A stretch of 64,000 nt of DNA from Ichthyophis bannanicus (GCA_033557465.1 CM066031.1:1070162444-1070226443); one strand, 5' to 3'; positions 22,040-33,339 are shown, numbered from the stretch's first letter. Notes: generated by a model from the sequence alone, not told the origin. Program-made: numbers and translations.

Positions 22040-22283
22040 CTGTCTGCTGCCACGGCCGCGGCAGAATCGAGTGGCTCTGTTACACCCGCGGGCGCTGATG
22101 GGAAAGTTCCCATCAGCCCCTGCGGGTTTAACAGAGCTGCGAAAGGGAAACTAGTCTCCCTTCGCGCTCTGAAAGCCGGCACAACTGCGGAGAGGGAGCT
22201 GATGCAGGGAGGGCAGGCTTTTCTGGGCAGGGGGGGCCCCGCGGGACACTCGATTCTGCTGTGGCGGCCGCGGCAGCAGACAG
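22040..22283. repeat. GC-rich palindrome of copy B (hairpin type beta)
   Basis: The outer arms are CTGTCTGCTGCCACGGCCGC and GCGGCCGCGGCAGCAGACAG. Inner palindromes include GATGGGAAAGTTCCCATC. An A-run precedes and a T-run follows it (22028-22039 and 22285-22299), extending the potential stem. Confidence 0.8.
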
Positions 22284-22385
22284 CTTTTTTTTTTTTTAAT
22301 TTTAAAATTTACTTTTAAATCAGAATGTTCTTTGCGCGGGGCCCTGTGCAAAAAACATTCTCGCTCAATGGACGAGCCGGCCCTG

Positions 22386-23045
22386 GTAGTTCATAATATG
22401 GAACCTTGAATTGTGTAACAATAGTTTGGGTTGTTCTTTTCTAGGTGCATAACTTTGCACTTGTCCACATTAAATTTCATCTGCCATTTGGATGGCCAGT
22501 CTTCCAATTTATCAAGATCCTCTTGCAATTTTCCACAATCCTCTTGGGTTTTAATAACTTTAAATAGTTTTGTGCCATCTGCAGATTTGATAACCTCACT
22601 CGTTATTCCCTTTTCCAGGTCATTTATGAATATGTTAAAAAGCAGCGGACCCAGCACAGATCCTTGGGGTACTCCACTATTCACCTTTTTCCATTGGGAA
22701 AACTGGTCATTTAGCCCTACCTTCTGCTTTCTATCTTTTAACCAGTTCCTCATCCACAATAGTATATCACCTCCTATCCCATGACTTTTTAGTTTTGCCA
22801 AAAGTCTGTGATGAGGGACCTTGTCAAAGGCTTTCTGAAAGTCCAGATACACTATATCAACCGACTCACCTTTTTCTACCTGTTTATTCACACCTTCAAA
22901 AAACCATAACATATTAGTATGACAAGATCTTCCTTGTCTAAAGCCATGTTGGCTGTCTCCCATTAAACCATGACTATCTACTTGCTGAGTAATTTTATTC
23001 TTTATGATGGCTTCTACCATTTTTCCCGGTACTGATGTTCTAATT
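22386..23045 (-). mobile_element. CR1 LINE (segment 3 of 3)
   Basis: It resumes directly after the composite element, beginning with the repeated GTAGTTCA, and runs to a 5' truncation near 23045 just inside the reverse transcriptase domain. Confidence 0.85.
22391..23020 (-). pseudogene. CR1 reverse transcriptase, active site mutated
   Basis: This 209-codon frame covers the CR1 palm: QHGFRQGRSCHTNML, VDIVYLDFQKAFDKVPHHRL (motif A with catalytic Asp), WMRNWLKDRKQKV, SGVPQGSVLGPLLFNIFIND and LEDWPSKWQMKFNVDKCKVM. Motif C reads SADGTKLF where active CR1 has an ADD triad, so one catalytic Asp is lost. Together with truncation and two insertions this copy is dead. The frame is otherwise open, suggesting moderate age. 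Confidence 0.9.
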
Positions 23046-24459
23046 TCTATAGTTCTTTGTGCCTGTTGTGATAACTGTAAAGTGTGATATTTAAAAGTCT
23101 AAAATAAATACATAGGGTTAGTTTTGATAGGCATGGGGGGGGGGCAGTGCCCCCAAAATCTTATGGATGATGATGCTTAGAATTGGTCCTTCTCACACTA
23201 CTGCTGGTGAAACCTCTTTCCCTTTAAACCCCCCAAAAAGTAGGCAGGCAAAGAATACCTATGAATAAATAGGTTAGACTTATTCATATTCATATGTAGA
23301 TGCTACAGCACAGGTGTGTTTTAGATGGGTACTTTGATTGGGGCCTGGCAAGGATTGTGACCTGTCTTGGAAATGCAGCTTCATGAAGTGTGCTAGGTGG
23401 CTGGGGAGAGAGAGTTCTATGAAAGGGCAGCAAAAGGGAAGAAGAAGAAGAAGATTATTTCTTGCCAGTCACCACATCCGTGCCTCAGCTATCTTTGTGT
23501 TCTCTCAAGTGATGCTTCTAGAACAAGTTTTCAAACAAACATGATGGGGGCACTCCAAATGACTGTAGAACGTGACAATTCATTAGCTTTCATTTGAGCT
23601 AACCTGGTGTTTCGTGCTCTGTAGTGCCATATAAGAGATAGAACTTTGTTTTCCGGTTCAGTCACCTACTCCAGCCAGCCATGATAAGGAATGTCGATGA
23701 AGTTGCAGCACACGGTCCATGAGGAGGGAACCTGCAGTACTGCTCTCACAGTGACACACCGTATGCATTATTAACACATATCTGCCTCTAATTTTGTGAG
23801 ACTTTTAAAGATCATTTGTTTTCAGCATTATTTTGCAGAGCAGGGCAGGACATGGACAGGGATTGAACGGCAGTAGATAGAGTGCAATTAGTCTCTGAAG
23901 TGACGCTGCATTAGGATGGCAGCAGTCATGTTGGCTATTTAAATGCACTTCAGCCATAAGCATACAGTATAGAAATTCTTCAGCATATTACAAATAGATT
24001 TATATGAAAAAATGTTTTGGTTAATCTTCTGAAAAAAAAAAGTCTTTGAAAAGAATGTATTAAGTCAAAAGATTAATAGTTTATATCCAAAACATGTAAT
24101 AGTAAAACTTTCTGTGTTCAATAAAAATAATTTTTAAAATGCTTTCTCACAGTGTTGTCCATGTTCTGAAATTTTAACTGCTTGGTTCAGTTTCCCCCGG
24201 CATCTGCTCTAGCAAAAGTCCAGCCTTAACTTTTAAGTTCTTTGCATAATGTCATTATTGTCTTCCTAATTATGAAGAACCCCTGTGGTTCACACATCCT
24301 TTGCTGCTGACAGAAAAATGTGGGCTAATTATGACTGATAAATACTCAAATGGTGATCAGTACCAAATCCTCAAGAGCATTGCTCTCATTGAATGAGAAA
24401 GAGTGATTTAAACAGAGACAGATTAAAAAATTGGGTTTTCAAATAATGTGTCTTACTGA
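23046..24459. other. unassigned; possible conserved non-coding sequence
   Basis: No repeat family is recognised beyond short homopolymers (G9 near 23135, A10 near 24033). 23900-24420 is AT-rich and apparently single-copy. It is a candidate for conserved non-coding DNA, with no direct proof. Confidence 0.25.
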
Positions 24460-24880
24460 AAATTTATGCCATAGATATATGGCGGCAGGTAAGGACCATT
24501 AGGCCCATCTAATTGCCCAGTTTCATTCCTGGTGTAGTGCCAGAGATCCCAGTTGATCTCTCTTTTTTTTTCCCCTCCTCACTTCTTCACAACTGAATCT
24601 TCTCTGTCTTTATCCCAGGCCTTCTTGAATCCTATTACTATTTGTGCCTGTATCACTGTCCACTGGGAGATCAGTCCATGCATCCACCACCCTCTCTGTA
24701 AAAAAAAACAAAAAAAAAAAAAACTTTCTGATGGTGCCACTGAGTCTAGCTTCTTTAAGCCTCACTTTATGACCTCTTGTTCTAAAACATGTTTCTTCTG
24801 AGAAAAGGTTTTCTTCTTTTGCAGAACTTACACCTTGGAGGAATTTGAATCTCTCTCCCCTGCTGTTGGCTTTACATAGT
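24460..24880 (-). mobile_element. decayed CR1-type 3' end
   Basis: AAGGACCATTAGGCCCATCT, GATCAGTCCATGCATCCACC and ACCACCCTCTCTGTAAAAAA are familiar stretches of the CR1 3' region in reverse orientation. An A-rich tract (24699-24724) interrupts it. No frame is left. Confidence 0.6.
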
Positions 24881-24919
24881 TAAGTTCTTACGTCTCATTT
24901 CATATTGAACTCATATGAG

Positions 24920-25565
24920 ACATGAAGTGGCATTTTAGAAGGGGGAGGAATCTGGGAGTTCAGAACACAAAGTCTAAAAATCCAGGGAAGCAGCAGCAAT
25001 GAAGTGAAGCATATATAAATGCCTTCTGAAATCACTCTGTCTCCACCCTGAAAGATGGATGTCCCAGTAACCGGGTCCAGCGGTGGTCCTGAGCAGATAG
25101 CAAGGTCGGGTACGTGCATGGGTATAGGCCATTTCACAAATAGCACAGCTCTTTGGACCATCTGGGCTGTATCAGAAGGGGGACACTCATCCCAGCTGGC
25201 CATTTCAGATCATCAGATGTGTGGTGGTGTGCTAGTAATATGTTTGGTGTTTATATTTACATTCAGTTTTTTTGGGCAGGAAAAATTAGCTGTGATGATG
25301 AAAGCGTATTTTGTTCTTCCCTCTGGAAGCATTGCAGCCATAAAACAAGCACTTTCTTGCACCTTAGTCATGGTCTGTAGCAGGTATAAGGATGGATGCT
25401 TCATTAACTAGGGTCAGACGTGCTTGTGCTGCTTTGGAATCGCACTGCGACATGCATCTCCGTAGCTCCTCCCAAACCACACCACCACCCTGCCCCCATG
25501 CTGCATTGATGTGCTGATGCTGGGGGACATCCATATGCCCAGCTTTAGAAAATGGGTCCGGGAAC
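24920..25565 (+). repeat. possible diverged copy of the fold-back family
   Basis: GGCATTTTAGAAGGG at one end and GCTTTAGAAAATGGGTCC at the other resemble the ends of the fold-back elements at 39-40 kb. The internal TCTTCCCTCTGGAAGC and GTAGCAGGTATAAGGATGG are in the same order as their counterparts there. Weak. Confidence 0.35.
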
Positions 25566-26407
25566 ATCTCTGTGATTTGTTTGCTTTTATTTGATATACT
25601 GAAAAACTGACCTGATAGTTTGGGGAGAGGTGGGTTCTACATATTTCTTGACTTTTGTAGATATTGAAGTACTTAGTAGACGCACACAGTGATGAAGATA
25701 ATAGTAAATCTCATTTCTCCTTACCTACTGCAGTACTAAAAATAGTATATGATTTGTGACCTTATTCTTGCCCCAGCACAACAAAAGATTCTCTGTGCAT
25801 ATCTTTGAGACAAATAGGAGTGTGCCAGTTTTCATCAATCAATCAATTAATCAATCAATCAATCAATAAATGACCCATTATTTGTTGAATTCCAACTTGG
25901 AGACTGTTTCTTATATCTACTCTTTTTTTCTGTGAAGAAATGTATTTATTTATTATATACCATTTTCCTGACCAATGATTATTCAGAATGGTTTAAAGGT
26001 ACTTCACAGAACAACAAAGACAAGAGAAAATATAGAAAGAGAACATTTTAAATGTTTTTTAATTTGTTTCTCCCTCTATCACCTACTGCAGTAACCCTAG
26101 ACTCATTACATATCTTGAGCAAATAGTCAAATTGTAAAAATTTTTAAAAGTAAAATATCCGTGGCCTCATGCAGCTATTCCTGGAGTTTGTTCCACAATT
26201 CTTCTGCCACTTTTCTAAACACCCATGCACTCCAACTGGATTTCTTTATCTCTTTGCAAGTCAAAACAACTAAAAAGAATTGCCATCCAGTGAATGCGGC
26301 CCTTCTCCCAGGTACACGTTGCTGTAGTCAGTCTTCCAAATGTAAGATCTTTGAGTGTGGAAAATCTTAATGTCAAGTAGCGTTAATTTAAAATGATTCT
26401 CTTGAGC
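25566..26407. other. unassigned; (TCAA)n at 25834-25868
   Basis: A short tetranucleotide run (CAATCAATCAATTAATCAAT) is the only clear feature. The segment 25940-26020 has wording typical of L2/SINE tails in reverse (TATTTATTATATACC) and may be a decayed tail. Confidence 0.3.
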
Positions 26408-26687
26408 GGAGGAGTGGCCTAGTGGTTGGGGCAAGGTACTTCAGGTCGGGGGTTCAAATCCCACTAGAGGACAGCAACCTTGGGCCGGAAGGACTGGGGT
26501 TTCTAGTCCCACAGGTGCTCCTTGTGGTCTTGGGCAAGCCACTTAACCCTCCATAGCCCATGTTCCCTGTAAATAGTTATCTCCAAGTTATAATGCCCTG
26601 TTCAATGTAATTTCAGTTTGTTCAATGTAAACCGCACTGATGCAGAATAGCGCGGTATATAAGAGAATGTAAATAAATAAATAAATA
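26408..26687 (+). mobile_element. tRNA-headed CORE-SINE, copy 3
   Basis: Same organisation as the copy at 16613, and nearly identical to it in the core and tail. Between the A and B boxes about ten bases are missing, so the promoter spacing is short. Tail TGTAAACCGCACTGATGCAG then AGCGCGGTATATAAGAG and (AAAT)n, very close to the L2 tail at 54526-54600. Confidence 0.9.
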
Positions 26688-26784
26688 TTACTTCCTAATT
26701 GGGAGCCAGCGCAACTTTGCCAATGATGGCCAAGCGCTCTTCCGTTCCTTTGCTCCCAACAATAACTTTGCTGTAGTATTTTAA

Positions 26785-27535
26785 ATTATGCTGAGAAGAT
26801 AAAGAAAAGTTGCAAAGGATATACAGAGTTATTATACCATAAAGATCAAGTGGACCAACAGCTGTTTCAACCTGTATCTTATGATCAGGAGCCATTGGTG
26901 ATGAAAGAAGAAATCAAAGCAGCATTGAAAGCTTTATCAAAGAACAAAGCATCAGGCATTGATGGCATTCCCATTGAAGTATTACAGCAATTGGATGCAG
27001 CTGTTACCATACTTACATGGCTCTGCCAGGAAATTTGGAAGACAACATCATGGCCAACTGACTGAAAAAGATCTGTTTATACCAATACTGAAGCAAGGTG
27101 ATCCGACTGACTGTGGAAATTATCACATAATTGCTCTGATTCTACTCAAGATCATTCAGCAGAGACTATAACCATACCTGAAAGAAGAACGACCTAAAGT
27201 GCAAGCAGGGTCCAGGAAAGGGCCAGGAATGAGAGACATCATCGTGGATGTGAGATGGATCCTTGAAAAGTCAAAAGAATACCAAAAGGATACCTATATG
27301 TGTTTTATTGACTACAGCAAGGCTTTTAAATGTGCAAATCATGAGAAACTCTGGGCCACATTAAGAAGCATAGGTATACCAGTACACCTGATAGTTTTCC
27401 TGCACAACCTTTCAATTCATCAAAAAACAACAGTTCGAACAGAACATGGAGAAACCGAATAGTTTAAAATCAGCAAAGGTGTTCAACAAGGCTGTACACT
27501 TTCCCCCTCCCTGTTTAATTTATATGCAGACAATT
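26785..27535 (+). mobile_element. RTE (BovB-like) LINE fragment
   Basis: Two broken frames encode part of the reverse transcriptase: ALKALSKNKASGIDGIPIEV, EIWKTTSWPTD followed by a stop, then FIPILKQGDPTDCGNYH, and finally CFIDYSKAF (motif A) and the QQGCTLSPSLFNLYAD block. The order and wording are those of the fuller RTE copy at 42-45 kb, with which it shares most residues. Both ends are truncated; it stops at motif C, where Penelope-like sequence begins. At least three disabling changes. Confidence 0.85.
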
Positions 27536-28065
27536 ATATCTAACTCTCTGTAATCTTATCACGAAAGTATACCATGTATCTTCTATCGAACCAAAACAAA
27601 GTTTCAAATAACAGGTGGTTTTCTGGTTAGTCGGAGTGGCCGCAAGGTCTCAGCAGTAGCAGGCTGCCATTGACTATATTACAACTGTCAAATGGATCAA
27701 TGCCTATTCACATCAACGACCTTATTCACAAGTGGTCACTCTCTCAAATAATTGAAACTATTTTATAAAGTGAAGTAACATTAAAAAGTGCTGTTTAAAT
27801 GATGTTTAACCAGTGCTTAACTTTCAGTAGGGGTTTCGGCTTTCAGCAAAAATCCCGACACTGTCAGGCACGCTATTACGTGGCGTTTCACCCATGTGGT
27901 TTCTTCAGGGGAAAATATGAAAGCACTTCTATTCAGCTGGTGCTATCACTCATGAACTCTCTCCATTCATGACTTCCAACCTCTCAGGTTGGTTCATGAG
28001 CGATAGCACCAGCTGAATAGAAGTGCTTTCATATTTTCCCCTGAAGAAACCACAATCTCCAGTCC
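27536..28065. mobile_element. Penelope-like non-coding fragment in head-to-head form
   Basis: 63-base arms at 27895-27957 and 27992-28054 are inverted copies with one mismatch, around a 34-base spacer. On the minus strand the left arm leads into CCTGAAGAAACCACATGGGT, then GAAACGCC, words resembling a hammerhead core (CUGANGA and GAAA). Inverted, partial head-to-head copies are usual for Penelope-like elements. The assignment is by motif only. It lies between an RTE fragment and a DIRS fragment. Confidence 0.5.
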
Positions 28066-28127
28066 CTCAATTTGATGGCCTGGCTGCTTAAAGGGTAGTC
28101 CTAGCGCCTTTACTACTGCCTAGGGAA

Positions 28128-29127
28128 GTGGAGGACGTAGTCTTGGCCTCTAGGAGGCAGTCCACCAGAAAGTCTTATGCCCTTAAGTGGCGTAGATTCT
28201 CTACCTGGTGTACTCAACACAACGAGAATCCCTTCTCATGCCTGGTACCAGTGGTGCTGCAGTATTTGCTTCACCTGTCCAACCTAGGCCTTAAGTCCAA
28301 TTCTGTAAGAGTTAATTTTAGTGCTCTTTCAGAACACCACTCACAGGTGGAGGGTCAGTCTCTCTCCAGTCATCCTTTGGTGGCTCGCTTCCTCAGAGGC
28401 CTGCTTTTGCTTAAGCCTCCAGTGCGTCCACCTGCCACTGAATGGGATTTAAATGTGGTCTTGCAACGGCTTACTTGCCCACCATTTGAATCTATGGCTA
28501 CTTGCCCTCTGCATTTTCTGTCCTGGAAAACACTATTTCTGGTAGCCCTTACCTCAGCAAGGCGAGTGAGTGAGCTTCAGGCCCTAGTATCAGAAGCACC
28601 TTATACTAGGTTCTATAGGAACAGGGTAGTCTTACAGACTCACCCTAAGTTCCTTCCAAAGGTTGTCTCCTCCTTCCACTTCAATCAGGAGGTGGTTCTT
28701 CCGACTTTCTTTCCCAGGCCTCATGCTAGCCGGGCGGAAATGGTCTTGCATATCCTGGACTGTAGGAGGGCGTTGTCCTTCTACCTTGACCGTACGCGGG
28801 TGCACCAGAGGGCAGTTCATCTCTTATGACCCCAATAAGTTGGGATTGGCTGTCTCCAAGCATACTTTGTCCATATGGGTAGCTGACTGCATCGCCTGGG
28901 CTTACAGGGCAGCCGGCCTCTCGTTGCAGGGTCGAGTTACGGCTCACCATGTCAGGGCGAAGGCTGCGTCATTGGCTCATCTCCGCTCTGTTCCATTGGC
29001 AGACATCTGCCGGGCCGCTACTTGTTCTTCAAGCCAGACTTTTGCGGCCCACTACTGCCTTGAGAGGGAGTCCCGCAGGGACTGTGCTTTCGGACAAGCG
29101 GTACTCCATAATCTCTTTGGGGTCTAG
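28128..29127 (+). pseudogene. DIRS-1 tyrosine recombinase, one frameshift
   Basis: This enzyme would integrate the circular DIRS DNA by site-specific recombination. The N-terminal frame (28128-28829) holds a DNA-binding core-type region (STRKSYALKWRRFSTWC) and box I with SARRVSELQAL, whose Arg at 28560-28565 is the first catalytic residue. A shift near 28825 moves the reading to the 28663-29127 frame, which carries TAHHVRAKAASLA (the His-x-x-Arg box, codons 28945-28956), LADICRAATCSSSQTF and the nucleophile Tyr (codon 29053-29055). All four hallmark positions R, H, R and Y can be read, so only the frameshift seems disabling. Confidence 0.88.
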
Positions 29128-29304
29128 GCAACTCCTACCCTCTGGCCCTGGTGTTGGGCTACCTTTCGGGGGCGTTATCAGAGAAGATTCTGTTCTTGCA
29201 TGCTGAGGCTCTAGAGGGAGCTCAATTTTTCAGTTTGGGGCCTCTGGTAGCCCTGAGCTAGGGAGTCCCATATGTGAGGACTGACTTCCTGCTTGGTCCT
29301 GGAG

Positions 29305-29630
29305 AAAGAGTAGTTACTCACCTGTAACAGGTGTTCTCCAGGAGCAGCAGGAATCAGTCCTCACAACCCTCCCTCCTCCCCTTGGAGTTGCAGTCATATG
29401 ATTTATTTTTGCTATTTTTGCTGTCTTTTAGCTATGTCATCAGACTGAGCAAGATGGCACCCTTGGGCGGGAAGGGGACTGCGCATGCGCGCTGCATTCC
29501 CAAAGGCTTTCTATGAAAGCTGGGGAAATGCTCCGCACGGGGCTCCGTCGGCACCGACGTCACCCATATGTGAGGACTGATTCCTGCTGCTCCTGGAGAA
29601 CACCTGTTACAGGTGAGTAACTACTCTTTC
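29305..29630. repeat. DIRS-1 internal complementary region and right terminal repeat
   Basis: 29305-29365 and 29570-29630 are perfect 61-base inverted copies. Just before the first, 29269-29307 repeats the right end directly (CCATATGTGAGGACTGA). The region thus joins right-end and complement-of-left-end sequence, as the DIRS replication model requires. Confidence 0.85.
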
Positions 29631-29632
29631 CT

Positions 29633-30689
29633 CATTATATTCATCATTTGCTTTTGCCCTATCCTATTTCATTCCAAGAGTGTACCGAAAGAGTTTACCA
29701 AATTTTCCCATGGAATTATCAAGTCAACTGCCATTGGTTTGACCTGAAGCTAATCCCTTTCTACTTCACCACATTTACAATAGCCCACTTTTCATCAGCC
29801 AACTTTTCATTTCTTCCAAACATAGATTTAATCAAGTAACAGCTTTGCTCATATCTCCCTCCAAAGGTATAAGCAACTGTATGACATATGCATAAGCATA
29901 AAAGGATAAGAGGGACATTAAGGGAGGACAAGGCCATAGTGGTGAGACAAAGGGGATTTTTTTAGGAGCCATCTTCATAATTTGGACACTAAAAATAACC
30001 TTCAGTCATCCCAATCACATCTATGTCCCATTATGGAATGCCTCTAGTTTGCATGTGTCCAGCGCAGTCATGCCTATGTCGCATAAGAGCATGCTGGAGA
30101 TATGTCTGGGGCATTCCAAGAAATATACACGTGTGCAGTCTGTTAGATTGCTGCCACATGTTTAAAGCTGTCATTGGAGACATCTATATCTATAACTGCT
30201 TTTGGGCAAGAAAATACAAAAGTGCTTGCTTAGACCAGTTATCAGTAGTACAGAGGAGAATTCCCTCTCAGTCCTTCAATATTTTCACCAAGTTAAACTT
30301 AGCAAGTAAATATTGAAGTATTATTGTTTACTGCTCCACCATGGCACTTCTCTGTTTTCAAAATGGCAGGCTGTGATGTTTTTAATGTGACCTATACATG
30401 TGTACATTTCCAAACTACTGATGCTGGCACCTCCTCCTCCACCTTCTCCTACCTCTATGACTAATCATTTGTCTAGAGCTACAACGCATATGCAGAGCTG
30501 TACATTCATGTGGTCAATACCACGAATGCCCAAATATACTTTCTCATGCCTAAAATTAGCTAGTTTTCTGAATATCTGGGTCTTTATTCTGCACATCCCC
30601 ATCCTCTTTATATTGTGATGGACACATTTGTCTTTATGGGGCAGTGACATGACTGTTTCACAAAGCACTTACATGTGTTCACCTTTAAT
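29633..30689. other. unassigned
   Basis: No element or exon recognised. Confidence 0.25.
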
Positions 30690-32290
30690 GATGCTCCTCT
30701 CACAGCATTTCAGATATTTTGACATGGATGTATAGGAATTCATCTAAACCGCCTTTCCAAAATGTACCTTTAAATGAATTCTTTGCTTCAGTTTTTACTG
30801 AAGAAAATGTAGGGGAGATATTCATGACAACAAAGATATTTAAAGGTGATGATTCGGAAGAATTGAAACAATTCTCTGTAAATCTGGAAAATGTGATAGA
30901 GCGATTTGGCAAACTAGAGTAGCAAATCACCTAGACTTGAATGGTATACCTCTTAGGGTGTTGAAAAAACTGAAGAATGAAATTGCAGACTTACAATTAG
31001 TAATTTGTAAATTATCATTACATCTTCTAAGGTACCTGAATATTAGAGGGTGGAAACTACAGACTGGTAAGCTTGATGTCTGTGCTAGTTAAAATGGTAG
31101 GGACAATTATAATGGACAAAATTGCTGAGCAGATAGTCATATTTAATGGGGCAAAGCTAACATGGATTTATCCAAGGAAAGCCTTGCCTCACCTAAATGG
31201 TCAATTTTCTCAATGAAAAAAGGTGAATAGTAAAATGCCCCAGGGATCTGTACCGGGCCCACAGCTTTTTAATATGTTTATAATGACCTGGAAATGGGAA
31301 CAAGTGTGGAGTTCTGATTTGCATGTGACACCAAATTATTCAAAGTTGTTGAATTGCAAGAGATTTGAGAAGTTGTAAGAGCTGGGAAACAGGGAGACTG
31401 GGCATCCAAATGACAGATGATATTTACTGTGTGCAAGTGCAAAGTTATACATGTAGGGAAAACCAATCCAGACTATAGCTACACAATGCAAAGTTCAATA
31501 TTAGGAGTCACCATCCAGGAAAAGGATATAGGCATCATTGTGGATAATGCATTGAAATCCTTTGCTCATGTGCAGCAGTGGACAAGAAAGCAAATAAATT
31601 TCTAGGAATTATAAGGAAAGGAATGGCGAATAAAACATAAAATACTATGTCTCTGTATCGCTCCATGGTGCAACGTCATCTTGAGTATTGTGTGCAATTC
31701 TGGTCACCTCATCTCAAAAAAGATATAGCAGAATTAATAAAAGTACAAAGAAGGGTGACCAAAATTATAAAGGGTGATGGAAGGATACCCCTATGAAAAA
31801 AGGCTAAAGAAGTTGGGGCTCTTCAGCTTGGTGAAGAGATGACTGAGACAGTTTATGATAATGGCCTATAAAATCCTGAGTGAGGATAGAATGGGTAAAT
31901 TTATTTTTATTTATTTAGACAGTTTTTGTATGCGAATCAGTTGTTTACTCTTTCAAAAAAAAAATAGAAAGACTAGGGGACACACCATGAAGTTACAAAA
32001 TAGTATATTTAAAATAGGAGAAAATATATTTTTCTCTCAATGCCTAATTAAGCTTTGATTAACAGGATTTAAAAGTTATTTGGACCAATTCCTGGAAGAA
32101 AAATCTATAAACTGTTATTAAGGTAGACCTGAGGAAATTCTCTGCTTATCTCTGAATAGAAGTAGCGTGGAATCCGGCTACTTTTGGGAGATGCCAGGTA
32201 CTTGTGATCTTGATGGACTATTGTTGGAAACAGGAAAATGGGCTTGATGGATCTTTGCTCTGACTCATTATGGCAGTTCTTATGTTAATG
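30690..32290 (+). mobile_element. decayed CR1 LINE, 3' two thirds
   Basis: Blocks of CR1 ORF2 appear in order across all three frames: NEFFASVFTEEN, MPQGSVPGPQLFNMF, the VCKCKVIHVGKTNPDYSYTM stretch, [28 protein letters not shown] and the KLGLFSLVKR region. It ends with ATTATGGCAGTTCTTATGTT, the CR1 3' terminus. Many stops and frameshifts; motif C is not readable. An old copy, older than the CR1s at 19-23 and 60 kb by appearance. Confidence 0.82.
31898..31946 (-). mobile_element. minute L2 tail inserted in CR1
   Basis: TTATTTTTATTTATTTAGAC followed by AGTTTTTGTATGCG interrupts the CR1 reading just before its TTTACTCTTTC stretch. It resembles the 3' end of L2-C (17309-17345), so it reads as an L2 insertion truncated to about 45 bases. 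Confidence 0.5.
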
Positions 32291-32296
32291 TCCTAA

Positions 32297-32480
32297 AGCC
32301 AAGCCTGGTGTACCCCCTGACCAGTCTGGTTTTTAGGACATCCACAATGAATATGCATGAAACCAATCTGCATGTAATGGAGACAGTATATCCAAATCTA
32401 TCTCATACATATTCATTGTGGGTATCCTGAAAACCAGACTGACTAGGGGGTACACAAGGATTGGCTAGAGAAACACTGTT
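32297..32480. mobile_element. palindromic MITE, copy 3
   Basis: Arms TACCCCCTGACCAGTCTGGT and CCAGACTGACTAGGGGGTAC enclose CCACAATGAATATGCATGA and its partner CATATTCATTGTGGGTATCC. It lies just beyond the CR1 3' end. Confidence 0.75.
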
Positions 32481-33339
32481 TTCTTATCAAATCACCCAGA
32501 GGTTGTAAGCATTCATTGAGCAATAGGGATCATAACAGGGAGCATTTTGGGAAGCCCAATTCCACTTATAGATCGTAGACACCTTTCTACCATATCTCAT
32601 ACAGAAATATATTTCTTGCCAAAAAAGATTTGATATATTCTAACACCACACCACAAACTCCCAAATAGGTACATTTTATCACCAACAGCTCTGGATCAAC
32701 TAGGCTGCTACATCAACTAGGCTGATATTAATAGACTTGATATCCCTTTATCTAAATTACAATAGACTTGATCCAGCATTGCCACCAGCATTATGCCATT
32801 TCCGCCATCCTAGAACCCATCTGTCCCTACATCCATCGAATTACTATGTTTCAAAATACCACATCCTTCTCTATCAATTTAGCCAACATCGTAATGCAAC
32901 ATCTATAATGCAAATATATTATTTTATCCATTCCTTTCTTCTTTAGTACTGGTGTTAGCACCGGCTGTGTAGAGAAGCAGTTACCCAAGATAAAATCTAA
33001 TTTGTCATATCTTTTGAAGAGCTCTTAAACAAGGCTGTCAGCGCTCAGGTCTAAATCTGAATATTTGTTAACAGCTTTCATTAATAGCTGAAGCCTTTTA
33101 TTAGTTATAAGATTAAAGGATTCCATCAAGATATTCTACACTCTCCTACACCTCTTATTTGGCTCCTTTCCCTTCTTTGAATTATCTCCTATTTCAAATT
33201 AGTCATTTCCTTATTATCAAAAAATAATTCCTTCTTTTTTTTACCAACTTTTCCCTATTGCCTCATATTACACTTCATTACTTACTACTAACAATTTTTT
33301 AACAACCTTAAACATCTCTCAAATTTATTCCATATCGTC
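32481..33339. other. unassigned, AT-rich
   Basis: A 12-base word, CATCAACTAGGCTG, is nearly repeated around 32695-32725. Nothing else is recognised. Confidence 0.25.

Larger units (their letters stand above)
19979..22385 (+). mobile_element. hAT-like composite element, copy B
   Basis: The ends CAGGGGCGGCCC and GCCGGCCCTG are flanked by a perfect 8-bp target duplication, GTAGTTCA (19971-19978 and 22386-22393). Internal order: three ATTTGCAT octamers (20037-20073), the shared module, a polypyrimidine stretch, a C-rich minisatellite, an A-tract, a GC-rich palindrome and a T-tract. Termini match copy A; the palindrome matches copy C. At 2407 bp it is the longest copy. It lies in a CR1, so it is younger than that CR1. 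No transposase frame is present. Confidence 0.82.
28066..29632 (+). mobile_element. DIRS retrotransposon, 3' half (DIRS-1)
   Basis: DIRS elements use a tyrosine recombinase instead of an integrase. This copy begins inside the recombinase N-terminal region and keeps the 3' end. The end is marked by a 61-base sequence (29305-29365) whose exact reverse complement lies at 29570-29630. The first is the internal complementary region and the second the right terminal repeat, an arrangement peculiar to DIRS. No target duplication is expected for this class and none is seen. Confidence 0.88.

Noticed and set aside
25055..25411. A 118-codon frame with membrane-like stretch
   Set aside because: It lies in a likely fold-back relic, overlaps frames in other phases and has no recognisable motif.
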